From Bacteroidota bacterium (lineage in GTDB: Bacteria; Bacteroidota; Bacteroidia; B-17B0; Aurantibacillaceae): DNA of 64,000 nt. The translations under genes were made by a program, and so were the position numbers. Positions 51,981 through 62,700 of this stretch are shown here, piece by piece (position 1 is the stretch's first letter; every line of letters begins with the position of its first letter). A model generated the notes under the pieces. That model did not search any database, was not told the origin of the DNA, and was given only the letters and a program-made list of their open reading frames with translations. Location of the stretch: assembly GCA_013288015.1 (NCBI GenBank), contig JABDCR010000002.1, positions 33,028 through 97,027 of the forward strand. Reading direction: 5' to 3'.

Positions 51981-52784
51981 TTACTTTTTTTCCATACTAA
52001 TTATAAAATGATCAGACCACGAATTGAAAGGTGGATACTTAGCTATTTTTTCTTCGATGGTAAAAAGCATTTTAAATAGCATAGGGTATTTTATTGTAAA
52101 TTTATTAAGATAGGGAGGGGGCGTTAAAATGCCCAAACCTTTTATGCATATTTTAGTATACTCTTTACCAAATGCATTAAGTAATTGTTTGGGTGAATAA
52201 TAATAGGTGTAGAAATAAACGCCTTCTAAGTGTGAAGGCACGCCTTTTTTACTTAAACGACGAAAAGCCATTTTAAAATTTCCTTTAAAAGCAAGCAGTA
52301 TTTCCCAAGGGCAAATGTGTGGCATGATGACTAAGGTAACTGTACCACCCGGTTTAAGCAGGCGATGAAATTGCCTGACTACTTTATATATATCATCAGT
52401 ACAATTCAAACCACCAAAATTAGAGAAAATATGATCGAAATTTTCGGTTTTAATTTCCTCTAAATTATTAAATGAGCATTTTTGTATCTGTATTTTATTT
52501 TCGAGACTAAGTTTTCTTACTTTTTCTGTAAGGATGTTTATCATCCCCTGAGCATTATCGGTTGCATAAACACTACAACCATAATGAGCAAAAAAAATGG
52601 CATCAATACCAGTGCCGGCATTTAATTCGAGAATTTTATCGTTAGTATTCAAGAGTGAAAGTACATGTATCTGTACTTGCTTTCGCATGCATTGAATAAT
52701 GAGATTTCCTTTGTCTTCTTCATCAAATATGACAGACTGTCTTGAGAAAGCATTATTTACATTTTGTTCTTGCACAGTACTCAT
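51981..52784 (-). CDS. Class I SAM-dependent methyltransferase
   Basis: This 267-residue protein has motif I LELNAGTGIDAIFFAHYGCS (glycine loop), then VYATDNAQGMINIL, FDHIFSNFGGLNC and LKPGGTVTLVIMPHICPWE. The C-terminal half is basic with two aromatic clusters. The substrate is unknown. Its start codon overlaps the stop of the nucleotidyltransferase-like gene (TAATG), so the pair is translationally coupled. Confidence 0.92.
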   Translation of the reverse strand: MSTVQEQNVNNAFSRQSVIFDEEDKGNLIIQCMRKQVQIHVLSLLNTNDKILELNAGTGIDAIFFAHYGCSVYATDNAQGMINILTEKVRKLSLENKIQIQKCSFNNLEEIKTENFDHIFSNFGGLNCTDDIYKVVRQFHRLLKPGGTVTLVIMPHICPWEILLAFKGNFKMAFRRLSKKGVPSHLEGVYFYTYYYSPKQLLNAFGKEYTKICIKGLGILTPPPYLNKFTIKYPMLFKMLFTIEEKIAKYPPFNSWSDHFIISMEKK

Positions 52785-53725
52785 TAGGCAATTTTTATTG
52801 ATTCACTTTTTAACTGCTCGGAAATTATTGTTAACTGATTTCGATACTGTTGCAAAACTCTTTGCTGATACCCACGAGGGTGATGTTTGGAAACAGTTTT
52901 ACGTGTGCGAAGGTTTAAATCAAAATCACTTTCGTTAAAATAAGGGAATTTTTTTTTCCAACGTTTTAGGGTAAGTTTAAAAAATAAATTATCTATATAC
53001 TCGCCTAAGCTGCCACTTAAAATAAATTCAGCAAAACGCTTCAGTATGTTTTTGCTTTTTGTTTGGCAATTATTTTTTTGGCGTAGGGGCATATTAGGCA
53101 AATGGTTTTCTATCCAAGTGTTAGAGGTTATAAACTGCTTATACAAATCGTAATTTATTACTGGAAGCAATGAACTTATCTCTGTAGCGGTAAATAAATT
53201 TTCATCGGGAATAGTAAGGTTATTAATGTCTACAAAATAATTGACACAAAAATATTTATGCGAATTGAACAGAAATATTTTTTTAAACAGAATTAAAAAA
53301 CTGCGACATAACCATAAGCGTTGCGGTTTTGTAATGATGAAATAATCTATATCGCCATCGGGTTCCATTACACCTTTCGATAAGGAGCCAGATATACAAA
53401 GCCCTTCGACAAAAGGAAAGACACTTATTATCTTAGTAAAAAAGACCGATTTATGCATAAACTCCTTGGCACGGGTTTCTTTTTCTAAGCGTTGGGCAAC
53501 GATTGAATTTTGCTTTGTGTACAAAAAATAATACTCGTTATAAGCACGTAATAAGCCCATATCTATTAACTCAGATAAGGTAGCATATAAAAAATAAGGG
53601 GAAATTTTTATGGAAATATTTTTTGCAATTTCAGCAGCAGTCAATGGATGATTAAAAACATCGTAATAGCAAATTACTTTAAGTACTGCTTCCTGATGTG
53701 GCGGTATTTGTTGGCTTAATGACAT
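52784..53725 (-). CDS. Nucleotidyltransferase-domain protein
   Basis: This 313-residue protein has an N-terminal winged-helix-like part (VICYYDVFNHPLTAAEIAKN) and an MNT-type nucleotidyltransferase motif GSLSKGVMEPDGDIDYFII, in which the GS and D-x-D residues are kept. It continues LWLCRSFLILFKKIFLF and a basic C-terminal helix region. Domain order suggests a regulator or modifier rather than a toxin pair, and no HEPN partner is seen. It is coupled to the methyltransferase. Confidence 0.85.
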   Translation of the reverse strand: MSLSQQIPPHQEAVLKVICYYDVFNHPLTAAEIAKNISIKISPYFLYATLSELIDMGLLRAYNEYYFLYTKQNSIVAQRLEKETRAKEFMHKSVFFTKIISVFPFVEGLCISGSLSKGVMEPDGDIDYFIITKPQRLWLCRSFLILFKKIFLFNSHKYFCVNYFVDINNLTIPDENLFTATEISSLLPVINYDLYKQFITSNTWIENHLPNMPLRQKNNCQTKSKNILKRFAEFILSGSLGEYIDNLFFKLTLKRWKKKFPYFNESDFDLNLRTRKTVSKHHPRGYQQRVLQQYRNQLTIISEQLKSESIKIA

Positions 53726-53778
53726 AATTTTTTCTTTAGTGAACTGAATTTATAATTACTAATTTATTGTTTAAAAAA

Positions 53779-53860
53779 ATTTGGATACAAAATAAATGAG
53801 CAAAAAATATTAATTAAAAATGTCTACATTTTTTTCTTTTTATTTATTTCGTATCCAAAT
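53779..53860. repeat. Long inverted repeat between two minus-strand operons
   Basis: ATTTGGATACAAAATAAAT (53779-53797) and ATTTATTTCGTATCCAAAT (53842-53860) are inverted repeats with one mismatch in 19, enclosing 44 nt. It lies between the nucleotidyltransferase gene start (53725) and the giant PKD protein stop (53938). It may act as a terminator or operator. Confidence 0.4.
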
Positions 53861-53937
53861 AATTTTCATAAAAAATAGTGTGAATGAATATAGAACATAG
53901 AACTATTCTTATATTATCCTCTCTTTGTTTGGTAGTG

Positions 53938-56900
53938 TCATTTTATAAGCGTTACAGTGCCCTTATAAGGTTTATGTTTTTTATGAAAAATATCAGTAAC
54001 TGTAATTTGATACACATATGCATCTTCCTGGGAAATTTGGTTTCCATTACTTGTGGTACCGTCCCAACCCTTTTCTCTATCAAAATCTTCAGCGCTTTTT
54101 CCTGCCGTTTTGAATATAGATAAACCCCAACGATCGAAAATAAATAGTTCATATGCTGTTATTCCAATGCCCCTAAACATAAAATAATCGTTTATACCAT
54201 CTCCATTGGGAGAAAATGCATTTGGAATATAAATTACAAAATCGGTAGTGACTATCACTTTGTGACTCACTGTATCCCAGCAATCATGATTTGTTTGAAC
54301 ATATTGTGTTACTATAAACGTACCCGTATCTTGATATGTGTGATTAAGGTTTGTAACAGCTGATTTACTGATAGTGTCGTTATCTCCCAAATTCCATTTA
54401 ATTAAATTTGCCAATAAAGATTGATCACTTATATAAACATTTGGGTCTAAAATATCTGTTTGGGCAGGCGTTATTGTAAAGGCAGCCCTAGGTTTCGGAA
54501 ATACAGTAACAAGGTTATTATACGAAGAGGTGTCTTTGCAACCTTTGTTTGTTGTCACTATTAAATAAGGGTGGTAGGATGTGACCACACTTACTGCAGG
54601 GTAAGTATGTGTTGGATTTTGTTGTGAGTTATTGGAAGCCCCATCACCAAAAAACCAGTTCCAAGCAACAATATTTCCAAGAGAACTATCTATGAATGTT
54701 TGTGTGAATGGTTCACAGCCACTGGTGATTAAAGGTGAAAAATTGGCAACAGGTTTTGGATATACTATTGCTGTGCCGGTTTTATTTACAATACAGTTTT
54801 TATCAGATGCAACAGTTAATGTAACAGAAAAACTGCCATCATGTGAATACGTGTAAACAGGGCTTTGTGCGGTAGATGTTGCGTTGTTATCTCCAAATGA
54901 CCAGTTCCATGACTGGAGGTTTCCAGAGCTTATAGAGCACAGGTTTGTAAAAAGTGATGCACTTTGTTGGCAAGCAGAATCGATACTAAAATTAACCTGT
55001 GGCAAAGGATATACAACCGTTTTTTTGATGATACTGTCAGTACATCCATGATTAGTTGTAACATATAAATAAACACTGTAAGTGCCCGGTATTGGATAGG
55101 TGTTAGTGGGAGATACTATAGTAGTATCAATCCCCGTGTTATAATTAAAATCCCAGAAATAATTACTAATGTTGTCGGGGGCAGCTATGGTGGATAAATT
55201 ACTGAATGTAGTAGCCGTATTTAAGCATACACTATCCGATGTAAAATTTGCAAGGGGCGTGGGATATATGGTTAATGAGTGGATAACCGTATCCGAGCAT
55301 CCTTGAGTTGTATGTGCGATAAGTTGGACACTATAAGTTCCTGCCGGATAATTATGGGATGGTGATGCCGTTGTATTGTATACTGCATTGGGATAATTAA
55401 AATCCCAACTGTATGTATTTGCGTTTAAAGAATTATTATGAAATATAGCGGCAGCAGAAGCACAAATATTGTTAACCGAAAAAAGTGCTGTGGGAAGACA
55501 AAACACCTGAACCTGCTTAGTAAATACGGAAACACAGTTTTTATTGCTTGTAGCTACTAGTGTTGCTGAATAATTACCGCATTGGCCATACTTATAGTGC
55601 GGATTGATTGTATTTGAAGTTCCCGCTGGGCTGCCTCCAAAATTCCAAAAGTAAGAACTAACGCTTCCTGAAGATATAGAAGATAAATTAGTAAAGATGG
55701 AGCTATCTCCAAGACAAACACTTGTATTGCTGAATAATGCAATGGGAAGTGGATTTACAACCACATTCACTGTATTCGTATTTATACATAAATTTATATC
55801 TGTGCCCGTTACTGTATAAACTGTATAAACCGAAGGAGATGCGGATACCATTGCCCCTACTGTTGAACTTAATGTGCCTCCGGGTGCCCATGTATAGGTT
55901 GATGCACCTGAAACTGTTAGTGATACACTATTGCCTATGCACGTCTCAGGAACAGATGGATTAAAACTTAATATAGGTAATGGATTAACTGTAACACTAA
56001 CCGTAGCGGTACCTTGACAATTATTTACATCAAGTGCGTTAACAGTATAAGTACCCGACATATTTATAGATGCATTTATAATATTTGGGTTTTGAGATGT
56101 TGAAGAATAATTATTTGGCCCAAGCCAATTCCAACTAACACCAGGGGTAGCATCAAGAGTTAAAGTAGACCCTACACAAGGTGTATTGCTTAAAGCAGTT
56201 ACTAAGGGCAAAGGATTAATTGTAACTGCAGCTGCAGTCTTATTTATACAACCATTTGGGTCAGTAGCAGTAACTGTATAAATTCCTGCCATCACGGTTG
56301 TTGCATTAATAATATTTGGGTTCTGAGAAGTAGAAGAATAACTATTTGGCCCGCTCCAAGAATAAGAAGCCCCGCCTGTTGAAGTAAGACTAACGGTTGA
56401 ATTTATACAAACTGTGCCACCCGTTGCAGTTACAATTGGTAATGGATATATAGTAATTGGTACCTTGATAGAATCTTTACACATATTATTATCAGTTACC
56501 GATAAGGTAACAGTATAAGTTCCCGCTGAGCCATAAATATGATTACTTGAGGCTCCACTTCCGTTGGCACTTAAATCTCCAAAACTCCATGTTTGAGAAA
56601 ATATACCTGAAGTAGCTGTTGAAGTGCTTGTAAAATTAGACTGATTGTTTAAACAATTATTTGCAGTAGTAAAATTTACAATAGGATGAGGGGGGATATT
56701 AATAGTGCCTTTAACACTATCCACACAAATTCCATTTGAAATTATAAGAGTGACTGAATGTGTACCTACACCGGTAAAAGTATGTGAATCTGAAAGGTTT
56801 GATCCTTGTAGCGTTCCGTCTCCCCAATCCCAGATATAATCTGCTATAGCTCCGCCATCATTTGTAGAAGATGTGCTTGTAAAAGACACATTACCTGAGC

Positions 56901-58092
56901 AAGAAGCTGGTGTATTAGTAAAACTAGCTATGGGGCTTGAACCAACATTATATGTATATGTATACATAGTTGTTGAGCAAGCTGTAAGAGAGCAATTTAA
57001 AGTATATATTCCAGCAGTAGTTGCCGAAATACAAGTTGTTGTTGCAGTTGGAATTGAATTACCCGCAGGTGCCGACCAATTGTATGTACTCATTCCTGAA
57101 GGTCCACATAAATTGGCAGGTAAATTTAAACATGAACCTGAAGGAGCTATATTAGAAGTTGGGCAATCGGCATCAATATAGCAATAAGCCCAATCATACT
57201 TATAAATACACCATTGACATGTAACCACGCAAGTTATATTTGTTCCTACGAATGGGGTTAAGTCCATTCCAACCGTTTGCCATGGCGCATAAGTTACAGG
57301 GAAAGCCTGATGCCCATAATTAAGTCCAGGACCTGAGTTTCCAGGAGGTAATGCAGCTGAACCCCAGGTTTGCTGAAAATTATTTACCCCTACCGCATGA
57401 GGGGTGCCAGAAGCATCTTGATAATAAAGACACTGAAATTGTGGGCATGGTAATAAGTTGCCTGAAGAATTAAAAAACTGAATAGAAAGTCTTGCTGCTG
57501 ATGCCGAATCGTGCGGATAATCAAGTATATCCATTGCAAAATGAAAGCTAAAAAAAGTGTTTCCAGCAGTTACAGAAATAACCCGAGAAGCAGTTGCTGT
57601 AAAAGTACCTGTGCCAAGATTGTTGCTACTTAATTGTAAAGAATAATTTCCTCCTGGAAAAACTACCGGAAAATTTCCAAACGGATCAGTGCCAGAGCCC
57701 GATGTTATAGCGTTATCTCCGGTAACCGTCCAACCGCTTGTATTACCTTGTTCGAAATCAATATTTGTGCAATTGGTTTGAACAGAAGGATTGCCGTTCT
57801 TAAGAGCATATTTTTCCTGATGGAGATTGAAGATACCTAGTTTATATTTTTCGTTTATATAATTTTTTCTTATACTCTCTGCAAACTGTTTCTTTTGTTT
57901 TTCAGTTCCTTTTAAGTTACTTAAATGATGTTGTAATTCCTGTTCATTAAACCCATTTAACGAATCATTTTTAATCCAACTATTAGTAGGGGTTTCTTGC
58001 GCAAAAGATAAGGAAGCAGAAAGCAAAAAAAGAATAAAATAAAATGTCCCCTTTAGTGAATTTAATGTAATTATATTCTTGAATAATTTCAT
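53938..58092 (-). CDS. Giant PKD-repeat surface protein with gliding-motility sorting domain
   Basis: From the ATG at 58092 (MKLFKNIITLNSLKGTFYFI) this is 1384 residues; an ATG ten codons earlier is also possible. A signal peptide (ending SLSFAQ) is followed by a lectin-like region (about 95-310), then PKD-type units such as WDWGDGTLQGSNLSDSHTFT and WSFGDNNATSTAQSPVYTYS, plus Ig-like repeats (GPNSYSSTSQNPNIINATTV and GPNNYSSTSQNPNIINASIN). The end FSPNGDGINDYFMF to KGTVTLIK is a T9SS type B sorting domain. It is a secreted or surface-exposed adhesin-like protein; ligand unknown. Confidence 0.92.
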   Translation of the reverse strand: MKLFKNIITLNSLKGTFYFILFLLSASLSFAQETPTNSWIKNDSLNGFNEQELQHHLSNLKGTEKQKKQFAESIRKNYINEKYKLGIFNLHQEKYALKNGNPSVQTNCTNIDFEQGNTSGWTVTGDNAITSGSGTDPFGNFPVVFPGGNYSLQLSSNNLGTGTFTATASRVISVTAGNTFFSFHFAMDILDYPHDSASAARLSIQFFNSSGNLLPCPQFQCLYYQDASGTPHAVGVNNFQQTWGSAALPPGNSGPGLNYGHQAFPVTYAPWQTVGMDLTPFVGTNITCVVTCQWCIYKYDWAYCYIDADCPTSNIAPSGSCLNLPANLCGPSGMSTYNWSAPAGNSIPTATTTCISATTAGIYTLNCSLTACSTTMYTYTYNVGSSPIASFTNTPASCSGNVSFTSTSSTNDGGAIADYIWDWGDGTLQGSNLSDSHTFTGVGTHSVTLIISNGICVDSVKGTINIPPHPIVNFTTANNCLNNQSNFTSTSTATSGIFSQTWSFGDLSANGSGASSNHIYGSAGTYTVTLSVTDNNMCKDSIKVPITIYPLPIVTATGGTVCINSTVSLTSTGGASYSWSGPNSYSSTSQNPNIINATTVMAGIYTVTATDPNGCINKTAAAVTINPLPLVTALSNTPCVGSTLTLDATPGVSWNWLGPNNYSSTSQNPNIINASINMSGTYTVNALDVNNCQGTATVSVTVNPLPILSFNPSVPETCIGNSVSLTVSGASTYTWAPGGTLSSTVGAMVSASPSVYTVYTVTGTDINLCINTNTVNVVVNPLPIALFSNTSVCLGDSSIFTNLSSISSGSVSSYFWNFGGSPAGTSNTINPHYKYGQCGNYSATLVATSNKNCVSVFTKQVQVFCLPTALFSVNNICASAAAIFHNNSLNANTYSWDFNYPNAVYNTTASPSHNYPAGTYSVQLIAHTTQGCSDTVIHSLTIYPTPLANFTSDSVCLNTATTFSNLSTIAAPDNISNYFWDFNYNTGIDTTIVSPTNTYPIPGTYSVYLYVTTNHGCTDSIIKKTVVYPLPQVNFSIDSACQQSASLFTNLCSISSGNLQSWNWSFGDNNATSTAQSPVYTYSHDGSFSVTLTVASDKNCIVNKTGTAIVYPKPVANFSPLITSGCEPFTQTFIDSSLGNIVAWNWFFGDGASNNSQQNPTHTYPAVSVVTSYHPYLIVTTNKGCKDTSSYNNLVTVFPKPRAAFTITPAQTDILDPNVYISDQSLLANLIKWNLGDNDTISKSAVTNLNHTYQDTGTFIVTQYVQTNHDCWDTVSHKVIVTTDFVIYIPNAFSPNGDGINDYFMFRGIGITAYELFIFDRWGLSIFKTAGKSAEDFDREKGWDGTTSNGNQISQEDAYVYQITVTDIFHKKHKPYKGTVTLIK

Positions 58093-58148
58093 TTTCTTTC
58101 TAATTCTTTTATACCTAGGCATGCTATGTGCACATAAATTTGTAGCAG

Positions 58149-59363
58149 TTAAAACTTCATAATTCTTCCAAAAAATTTCACAAAACTCTCATTATTGGAT
58201 GTTTTTAATGGATATTTACTATCTATAACATCATTAATCTTTTTAGCTTTATCCATAAATGGCTTTTCTATAAATTTATATCCTAAAAAGCTAATAATTA
58301 CAATAATGGGTGTTGTCAAAAATATAAGCACACAATATTCAGTCTCAGTAAAATATTTTACCTTTTCAAATCCAAACCCAAAATACAGTACAGTAAAAAG
58401 CACAATTCCATGTAGTAAATATGTACTATAGCAAATCTCGCCTAAAAATTTTAAGGTAGAGTTTTTTAATATTCCAAATAAATTATTTCCCAGAGCAATT
58501 GAAGTAAAAACAATTGAAATTAAAGTTTCACAAACTATATAATTAGAAGTTTTTATTTGGGTAATTAAAAATAAACAAACCAAAACAATTATGCCTAAAA
58601 AAAGGTTATTTACTTTTATATCTCGTGACCCATATTTTAGAATAAAAGGTGCTACGGCTCCTCCTATAAACGGTAACAAATTATGATAACGAAAGGCATT
58701 AACTGAAAAATAACCGCAAATAAATAAAATGCTAATTACAATATAAAACAAGGATGTTTTTTTTTTAAAAATAATAAGAGAAATTAAAGGCAAGCTAAAA
58801 TAAAACAACCACTCCAACGGAAGTGTCCATGTCGCGTGTGAAATAATGAAGCTAGTTAAGTTATAATTATTAATATCTGCAGTCGAAAAGATACCCCAAT
58901 AAAACATCGATTTTAAAAAGCTAAGTATGCTAACTGTTAGTTGCCAATGGGTGTTTGTCATTACATATAAAACAAGTAAAACAAGTAAAAAATAATACAG
59001 AGGCACTAATCTGAATATCCTTGAAATAAAAAAGGCGCGCCAGTTAAATTCTTTTTCAGTTGAGTTTAAGAGTTTTGTAATAAATAAAAAACTTGTAATC
59101 ATAAAAAAAAACGAAACACTTGTTTGCCCTAACTGAGTGTATAAATTAGATTTTGGAGCATCCCACTTTCCAGTTTGAATATATTGATACCATATAACTG
59201 AATGATGAATAAAAACTCCTAAGGCTAAAAACCCTCTCAAGCTATCTATGCCCTCATATCTTATACTTGCAGCATTTATTTTATATTTAAAATTCACAGC
59301 ATACGCTGTTAAATAAGCTATTAAATATACTATCACTAAAAAAAACGGACTTAACGTGTTCAC
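58149..59363 (-). CDS. Acyltransferase 3 family membrane protein
   Basis: This 404-residue protein has ten or so hydrophobic segments and the acyltransferase-3 motifs RYEGIDSLRGFLALGVFIHH (the R...D..R motif with His) and FISRIFRLVPLYYFLLVLL. Such proteins transfer acetyl or acyl groups to glycans or lipids at the membrane. It lies between the two giant PKD proteins with its own upstream region, so a role in decorating surface glycans or glycosylated adhesins is possible. Confidence 0.9.
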   Translation of the reverse strand: MNTLSPFFLVIVYLIAYLTAYAVNFKYKINAASIRYEGIDSLRGFLALGVFIHHSVIWYQYIQTGKWDAPKSNLYTQLGQTSVSFFFMITSFLFITKLLNSTEKEFNWRAFFISRIFRLVPLYYFLLVLLVLYVMTNTHWQLTVSILSFLKSMFYWGIFSTADINNYNLTSFIISHATWTLPLEWLFYFSLPLISLIIFKKKTSLFYIVISILFICGYFSVNAFRYHNLLPFIGGAVAPFILKYGSRDIKVNNLFLGIIVLVCLFLITQIKTSNYIVCETLISIVFTSIALGNNLFGILKNSTLKFLGEICYSTYLLHGIVLFTVLYFGFGFEKVKYFTETEYCVLIFLTTPIIVIISFLGYKFIEKPFMDKAKKINDVIDSKYPLKTSNNESFVKFFGRIMKF

Positions 59364-59550
59364 AAATTTTATTTAAAAGAAAGTTTTTTATACCTTCCCT
59401 ATTTAATTTTAAGTTTACTTTTTATTACATTCAACCTTGTGCTTGCTTTTTTCTAAATTCATTATTTGGAAATAGAAGTTTTCTTTAGTCCAATTTTATA
59501 TAACAAATACTAAATAGTTCAATTGTAAAATTATTTCACTGTATCTCAGA

Positions 59551-59640
59551 TTCCTATTATTTATACCAGACAAATAACCGTACAATGTAATATTGCATTG
59601 ATTACCATTTTTATAGAAACATGTCTGGCTTTATGTCTGG
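59551..59640 (-). repeat. Structured dispersed element, copy 2
   Basis: TTCCTATTATTTATACCAGACA and the right end TGTCTGG (59622-59628) followed by TTTATGTCTGG match copy 1 at 51733-51825. The inside differs, but again contains an inverted repeat, CAATG against CATTG. On the minus strand CCAGACA occurs twice at a 12-bp step on one side. It lies about 190 nt upstream of the acyltransferase gene. Confidence 0.5.
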
Positions 59641-59798
59641 ATGTTAATAGTTATGTGCTTTACTATGATCTTTGCACTGCTTGTTTATATTATAATAACA
59701 TTAAAATGGAAAATTCGTTCATAGTAGAAAAATTATTTTCACATTTTTGGGAAGAATTACAAAAAATTGGATTTATTGTCCAATACAAATAACAAAAC

Positions 59799-62700
59799 TT
59801 ACTTTAGTAAAGTAACTGTTCCTTTATACGAATAATTCTTACTGAGATAATCAGTAACATTTATAACATAAACATATACATCTTCCTGGGAAATTTGGTC
59901 TCCATTATTTGTAGTACCATCCCAACCTTTTTCTCTATCAAAATCTTCGGCGTTTTTTCCTGCTGTTTTGAATATAGATAAACCCCAACGGTCGAAAATA
60001 AATAGTTCGTAGTCTGTTATTCCAATGCCCCTGAACATAAAAGAATCATTTATGCCATCTCCATTAGGCGAAAATGCATTAGGTACATATAAGGTAAAAT
60101 AAGGTTGAATATATACACAATTGATAGCAGTATCTTTACAGCCAAAAGCATTTGTAGCAATTAAAGTTATGCAATAGTTACCTGTATCTCGGTACGTATG
60201 TGTGGGGGTTGTTAAAGTACTTGTCGAATCTGTACCATCCCCAAAAGTTTGCCAAAACAAACCCGTTACACTACTACCCGGAGCATAAGAAGCATCTGCA
60301 AATTGTATAGTAGGTTCAAGTATAGTAGGGTTATAAGGTGAAGAATAAAACGCTGCTTTTGGGTGGGGATAAACAGTAATCATATTTGGGATAGATGCTT
60401 TTGATATACATCCTTTACTTGATGTAGCGGTTAAACTAACTGTAAAAATACCAGAAGCATTATAACACCAAGAAGGATTTGTTGCAATACTTGTATGTTT
60501 TCCATCATTCCAGCTATATGTTAAGGCATCAGTTGATGAGATAGTGGTAGCATTTGCAAATTGTACACATAAAGGATAACAACCATTTTGTTTATCAGAG
60601 GTGAAATTTATTTGAGGTAATGGATCAATGTTTACTGTAACGTTGGTTTTAACAGCAGGTGTTCCGCAAGCATCAGTAAGCGTAAGCGTATAAATTGTAG
60701 TCGTAGAAGGGCTTACTGTTATATTTTGCCCTACAAAACCTCCCGGATTCCAAGTATAAGTAAACAAACTATCACCACCACTACCCGTTGCATTTATGTT
60801 AGCTGAAAAACCATTACATTTTTCTGCGCCCGGACTTACTGCTAAAAATTTTAAAGAGTCACGTACAAAAACGGTTACTGTATTTGTGGCCGTACACCCT
60901 TTTACATCATTCACTTGTACACTATACACAGTCGTAGTTATTGGATTCACAGCATTAGTTTGGGCTCCTGCTGTTGCATTCCATAAATAGGTATATGGAG
61001 CGGTTCCGCCTACTTGATTAGCTGTTAATGTTGCCGTGTTGCTTATGCATATTGTTTTAGGAATGCTTGAAACAGTTAATAAAGGAGGTTGAGTAATGGC
61101 TACTGTTGTAGTTGTTATACACCCTTTTATATCTGCTATAGTTGCTGTATAACTACCCATTGGTAAATTACTTGCAGTTGCTGTTAATTGTACCGGTGCG
61201 GTGTTCCAAGAATAAAAATATGGAGTTGTACCACCGTTAGCTATTGCTACTGCATTACCATTACTATTTCCAAAACACGAATCATTTTTAGAAGAAGCTA
61301 TAGAAGATGTTAATGGAGTTGGTTGGGTAATAGTTACTACTGCTGTATCTTGACAACCATGAGCATCAGTTAATGTGGCTGTATATACTCCTGTAGGTAA
61401 ATTACTTGCTGTTGAAGTTGTTTGAATCGGTGTTGTATTCCATGAATAAATATAAGGCAATGTTCCACCCGTTGCACCAGTTATAGCTTTACCATTACTA
61501 TTTCCAAAACACGAATCATTTTTTTGTGAGATAAGAGAATCTACTAATACAAGAGGTTGCGTAATAATAAGTGATACAGAATCTCTACATCCATTTGCAT
61601 CTATAACCCCTGTAGTATATTGTCCGGCAACAAGACCTGTAAAAATACCAGTTGGAGAAATTTGCACAGGTTGTTCTAATGCATAAATATAAGGAAGAGT
61701 TCCTCCCGCAGCAGTTGTTGTTATACTTGCATCACTTAATCCATTACAAGAAACGTTTATTTGGGAAGTAGTTAGCGTTAATGCAGGAGGCTGAGAAATG
61801 GTCACTGTGGCAGTGGTCGTACATCCTTGCGCATCAGTTATAGTTGCTGTATAACTTCCAACTGTTAAATTAATTGCTGTTGCCGTTAATTGAGTTGGGG
61901 CAGTATTCCATAAATAGGTATAGGGAGTGGTACCACCAATTACACCAGTTATGGCATTACCATTATGAGTTCCGAAACATGAATCATTTTTAAAAGAAGT
62001 AATAGATGCTGTAAATAAAGCAGGTTCGGTGATGGTTACAACTGCTGTATCTTGGCATCCATGAGCATCAGTTACGGTAGCTGTATATGTTCCAACATAT
62101 AAATTGCTTGCTATGGGTGTTGATTGTACTGGAGTTGTATTCCACGAATATATGTATGGCATTGTTCCTCCTGCTATACCTGTTACAGCATTACCATTAT
62201 GCATTCCAAAACACGAATCATTTTTTAATGATATGATTGAGTCTACTAATATAGCAGGTTGCATAATCGTTATAGATACTGTGTCTATACAACCTTTCGC
62301 ATCCTGCACACCGGCCGTATAGTGCCCTGCAGCAAGCCCCGTGGCAACTCCGGTTGCAGATATTTGAGGAGGTGCTGTGTTCCAGGCATATATATATGGT
62401 GGTGTTCCACCACTTGCCGTGGCTTCCGCGCTTCCGGTACTTAATCCAAAACAAGTTACATTGGTTTGTGTTGTTGCTAAAGCTAATGCAGTAGGTTGTG
62501 TTAAAGTTACTGTTGCAGTTGCGGAACAAAGGTTTGCATCATTTACAGTTACCGTATAACTTCCTAAAGGTAAATTACTTGCCGTAGCGGTTAGTTGCAT
62601 GGGAGCTGAATTCCATGAATAAGTATAGGGTCCTGTACCACCTGTTACCCCTGCCGTTGCACTACCATTTGGAATACCAAAACAAGATAAATTACTAAAT

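Noticed and set aside
52784..53725. Toxin-antitoxin reading of the nucleotidyltransferase/methyltransferase pair
   Set aside because: The MNT motif alone is not enough; no HEPN protein is present and the partner is a clear methyltransferase.
56873..57181. 102-codon plus-strand ORF inside the giant PKD gene
   Set aside because: The opposite strand carries clear PKD coding with sequence repeats; this is a shadow.
59598..59792. 64-codon plus-strand ORF
   Set aside because: It begins inside the structured repeat element, has unlikely composition and no family resemblance; the shorter reading from 59706 is no better supported.
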